Part shown: positions 61,285 to 64,000 of the stretch, piece by piece
How positions within the stretch are numbered: the first letter of the stretch is position 1
Layout of the letters: every line of letters starts with the position of its first letter
DNA from: Metallyticus violacea
Lineage: Eukaryota > Arthropoda > Insecta > Mantodea > Metallyticidae
Length of the DNA: 64,000 nucleotides
Assembly: GCA_030762175.1 (NCBI GenBank)
Contig: CM060843.1
Coordinates: 114,667,369-114,731,368 of the forward strand
Direction: 5' to 3'
Made by a program: the position numbers and the translations under genes
The notes under the pieces: generated by a model
The model's database searches: none
Told to the model about the DNA's origin: nothing
The model's input: the letters and a program-made list of their open reading frames with translations, nothing else

Positions 61285-61545
61285 GCCGTTTGAATCTACG
61301 CCCTCAATGGGGCCAACTTGGCGAGGAAGGAATGAGGTAAGGAAAATATCGGATGGCCAGGAACCAGGGGTGGTAAGGCACGGACTTAGGCGGGGTTCTT
61401 AACATTATTTTCAGATAAAGTACCTAGATGTCGGCGGAGCCACGTCTCCAAGGAATCGAACCCTTCAGAAGGTGCATCTACAACAATAAGCTCAGAGGAA
61501 AAACATTTTACAAAGCGCTAGTCACCATTACACCGCACACAGCAC
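61285..61545 (-). mobile_element. Possible third SINE family (tRNA-like head)
   Basis: On the - strand, GTGTGCGGTGTAATGGTGAC (A-box-like, near 61526-61545) is followed about 75 bases on by GGGTTCGATTCCTTGG (B-box, near 61452-61467). A body of about 170 bases follows. The box spacing is longer than in a normal tRNA, and only one copy is in the window, so the family status and both borders are uncertain. Confidence 0.4.
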
Positions 61546-61707
61546 CTATCCACTTAATCCACTTTTGACCTTGTAACATAACCAACGGAATTAGGTATAA
61601 TGTAATGGAGGAACAGAAAATTCGTGGAAAAGAAAGATTACGAAATAAATCAACCTAATCGAAGCCAACTCGCTTGAAATTTCTAGATGATGCAATACTA
61701 TAAATAC

Positions 61708-61749
61708 AACATCACGATTAGAACCGATGAATGTTCTAATCGTGATGTT
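61708..61749. repeat. Perfect 17-bp inverted repeat
   Basis: The arms AACATCACGATTAGAAC and GTTCTAATCGTGATGTT are exact complements separated by an 8-base loop. No terminal repeat or gene adjoins it. Confidence 0.97.
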
Positions 61750-62084
61750 AATGAAAAATTATATCATGAAAACCACAATAACTGAACGCTATAATTGCAT
61801 AGTTGCAGTGTCCTGAACCTTGTTATATTCATAGAAGTATTTTTTTACTTCTGATAATACACACAGGATTTTAATTAATTCCCTGATCCATTAAAACTGA
61901 CTTGAAAGATTTCTGTGAAACAAAGTAAAATCGTTGCATTACAACTTTCTTTAGTCATCCCATTGTTTTTAACAGTGTTTAACGCCCAATCTAAATAGGA
62001 AGACTAGTAAAACTGAGATTTGTTTGTAGTTCCGATGAACTGCCTGAATCCCATTATATACCATGTACGATTACATACTGGGTG
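61750..62084. other. AT-rich stretch, nothing recognised
   Basis: No coding or repeat signal was seen. Confidence 0.45.
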
Positions 62085-62960
62085 TTTCCGAGCTGATGAT
62101 TTAAACTTTAAGATGACTGAGTATACAAATATATCAATTTGTGATCAGGAATCCTGGTTCGGGAACGAAGGAGTCGAAAGTTATAAGCGAAATTCCTTAT
62201 GTGTGGATGTAACACTTTTATTTATCTGAACAACCTTCACAAGGTGCTATATTCACAGCAGATGTTCAAAGTGACGTCTCCTAGCTTCGAGTCAGGCATG
62301 ATATCGTCACACGAACTTCCGTTGCATCCGTTGGAACAACTCTAATGTTATTTGAACAATGTCACATGCAATCTTGCTAAGAGATCCTCTTTAATCACAA
62401 GACTTTTCACATAGCCCCACAAGAAGAAATCAAATGGGATCAGTTCAGGTGAACGAGCTAGCCACAAAACAGGACCTCCTCTTCCCTTACCCCTTTTAAG
62501 GAACGTCGGACGCAGGAGTTCACGAATAGTATGTGTAAAGTGAGATGGAGCCCCATAATGTTGGAACTATATAAGTTGACGAACGTCAAGTGGAATATGT
62601 TCCAACTATTCCAGGAGTGTCTTTCAGCAACGCATTGTACATTTGGGTGGTTAAGCGAGGAGGTAGTGGATACAAGCCTATTAGATAATCATTGAATTTT
62701 CCCGCCCACAGGTTCACCTCAAATCTGTGTTGATAGCTCGTCACAACATTAGCATGGAGAATCTAAATGGTCGCAAGAAGTCACAAAGAGTGTTTGGGGA
62801 TCTCTGAGACCACGCATGGAGAGAAAGGAAGTGAGTCCCCTTCCGACCAATCCATTGCTGAGTCTGAGTTTCATTAAAATAGCTGAGGGTGTTCCCACTG
62901 TTAACTATTTTTTTAAAGCACGTTACATTGTGACAACAGAATTGGTTTTTGAAAACTCGA
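62085..62960 (-). pseudogene. Transposase relic of an arthropod mariner-like (IS630/Tc1-type) family
   Basis: Read on the - strand, RFEVNLWAGKFNDYLIGLYP then LPPRLTTQMYNALLKDTPGI lie at about 62600-62730, matching the NVWAGIxxxxLIGPxxLPxRLxxxxYxxFL block. After a gap, RSPELIPFDFFLWGYVKSLV (third catalytic block) lies near 62410-62460. Then DLLARL and, near 62265, GDVTLNIC follow, like the C-terminal GGHFEHLL end. The second Asp block is unreadable, and stops and shifts are many. The element ends near 62085 at CTGGGTGTTTCCGAGCTGAT, possibly its terminal repeat. Confidence 0.68.
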
Positions 62961-63115
62961 GATATCAGAACGCCTGAGTGTTCAGAGTGTTACAATGCAA
63001 CTGAAGACAGCGCCATACTGGCAATCGCTGGTGTCTGCGGGGCGGAATAAGCGCTCTGGTGGTTACTATTCATAAGTCAGAAACCCGCTCTTTGCGCTAG
63101 TGTATTCTTGAAGAC

Positions 63116-63385
63116 TTTTTTTTTTTTTGGCTTATTTACGGACGCTCTTAAACATCTCAGGTCATCAGCGTCCCATTCTATTCAGAGCATGAAACGGTCG
63201 ACAAATTTTGCTCAGAGGCCTCTTCTTTCAAGCTGAAGGTTCTTTATCATGCCGTAAATGTACGACAAAGGACCCACGGCTTTACTCTCCTTTGGAAGGA
63301 AGTCATACTTAAAAATTTTACGCCCAAAAAAATCCATCAGTCCATCGGGATCGAACCCGTGATCTTGGGTTTAGTTACACTACAC
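63116..63385 (-). mobile_element. SINE family 1, copy e
   Basis: The + strand begins with a T-run (63116-63128, the A-tail in reverse), then shows the hairpin region GGACGCTCTTAAACATCTCA. The shared body and the B-box GGGATCGAACCCGTGATC follow. The remaining head is shortened to TGTGTAGTGTAACTAAACCC on the - strand. No clear target duplication was found. Confidence 0.88.
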
Positions 63386-64000
63386 AATAAAGCTTGGAAA
63401 TAGGTTCGCTCTTTTTGCATAACTCTGTGCTTTAACTTTCTCTGGTGGGCACTTAAATATTTTGTTTATAGCCTTTTAGCATGAAATGGTTTAAAAAAAT
63501 CCCGTATGCAGTTGTTCACTTCTCCAGGCCCTTCCTTTACCTCAACTTCATCTCTTACGTTACATAACCCACTAGTCCCATTCATGTTGTTAATCACCAT
63601 ATTCATTTGAAGGTTCTAATTCACTTAGCAACCGACATTTTTTATGTTTTGATTGCTCGCATTCATCTAAGATCTAATCACAGACAGCTGAAATAAAAAC
63701 TCCTAAATGTTCTCTCCACAGGCAAGCGTTCCTTACGCAATGCTTTGACAAGAAATTTCACATTTTTATGTACAATAATTTGCATTTCATAACTCACTGA
63801 TTTCTCACATACACGTAATTATTCAAAATTCGAGAAATTAATTGGCATCCCTATACATATAGTAAGTGTGCTTCCACTAAGCATAAGATCCCAGTCATCT
63901 ATGACACACATATATTTAAATTCTAAAATAAATTTTGTGGATAGCGGCGCGGTAATTTTTTGTACTGTTGTACAAAATCTGTAGGATATGTTAGAATTGT
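63386..64000. other. AT-rich stretch, nothing recognised
   Basis: No coding signal or known repeat was seen up to the end of the window. Confidence 0.45.

Overview
The window looks like intergenic and intronic DNA from a large, AT-rich, repeat-loaded animal genome. It is most likely an arthropod, probably an insect with a big genome such as a cockroach, termite or relative. The evidence is spliced exons with GT/AG borders and introns of several kb, long TA, TTA and TAG microsatellites, two abundant tRNA-derived SINE families, and many broken mariner, piggyBac and non-LTR copies of types known from arthropods. There are no bacterial-style operons, ribosome binding sites or CRISPR arrays. The order is an inference from the repeat types and was not tested against a database.

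Only one host gene is recognised with confidence: the last two coding exons of a YIPF5/Yip1-type Golgi membrane protein on the + strand (51683-51864 and 57063-57225), joined by an intron of about 5.2 kb. No earlier exon was found in the upstream 51 kb, so the preceding intron is very long or the 5' part lies outside the window. A second, unrecognised coding candidate lies on the - strand at 17239-17698 and has one apparent frameshift.

Most of the rest is mobile-element debris. From left to right: a mariner copy (5099-6614) interrupted by a SINE with a 12-bp target duplication; a TIR-bounded composite of mariner fragments (10198-11154); SINE copies; a decayed piggyBac gene split by a SINE (19798-21545); a LINE 3' end (28885-29545); a non-LTR reverse transcriptase fragment abutting a second, uninterrupted copy of the first mariner (32921-34705); two complementary deletion derivatives of another mariner-like element (35358-36165 and 45906-46766); an L1/Tx1-like reverse transcriptase relic (39280-40680); a transposase C-terminus (43640-43860); two further reverse transcriptase relics (48240-48816 and 49930-50640) around a possible LTR and primer-binding site; then, inside the YIPF5 intron, a second piggyBac-like relic, a SINE and a mariner relic. 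Downstream are an AT-rich tail, a possible third SINE family, a perfect palindrome, another decayed transposase and a last SINE.

The repeat families inform each other. Empty sites, target duplications and nested insertions give a relative order of events. One SINE family and an unrelated LINE share the same 3' hairpin, which suggests they use the same reverse transcriptase. I found no convincing evidence for a new multi-gene system. The most useful leads are the shared 3' hairpin, the paired mariner deletion derivatives, the frameshifted - strand reading frame and the perfect palindrome.
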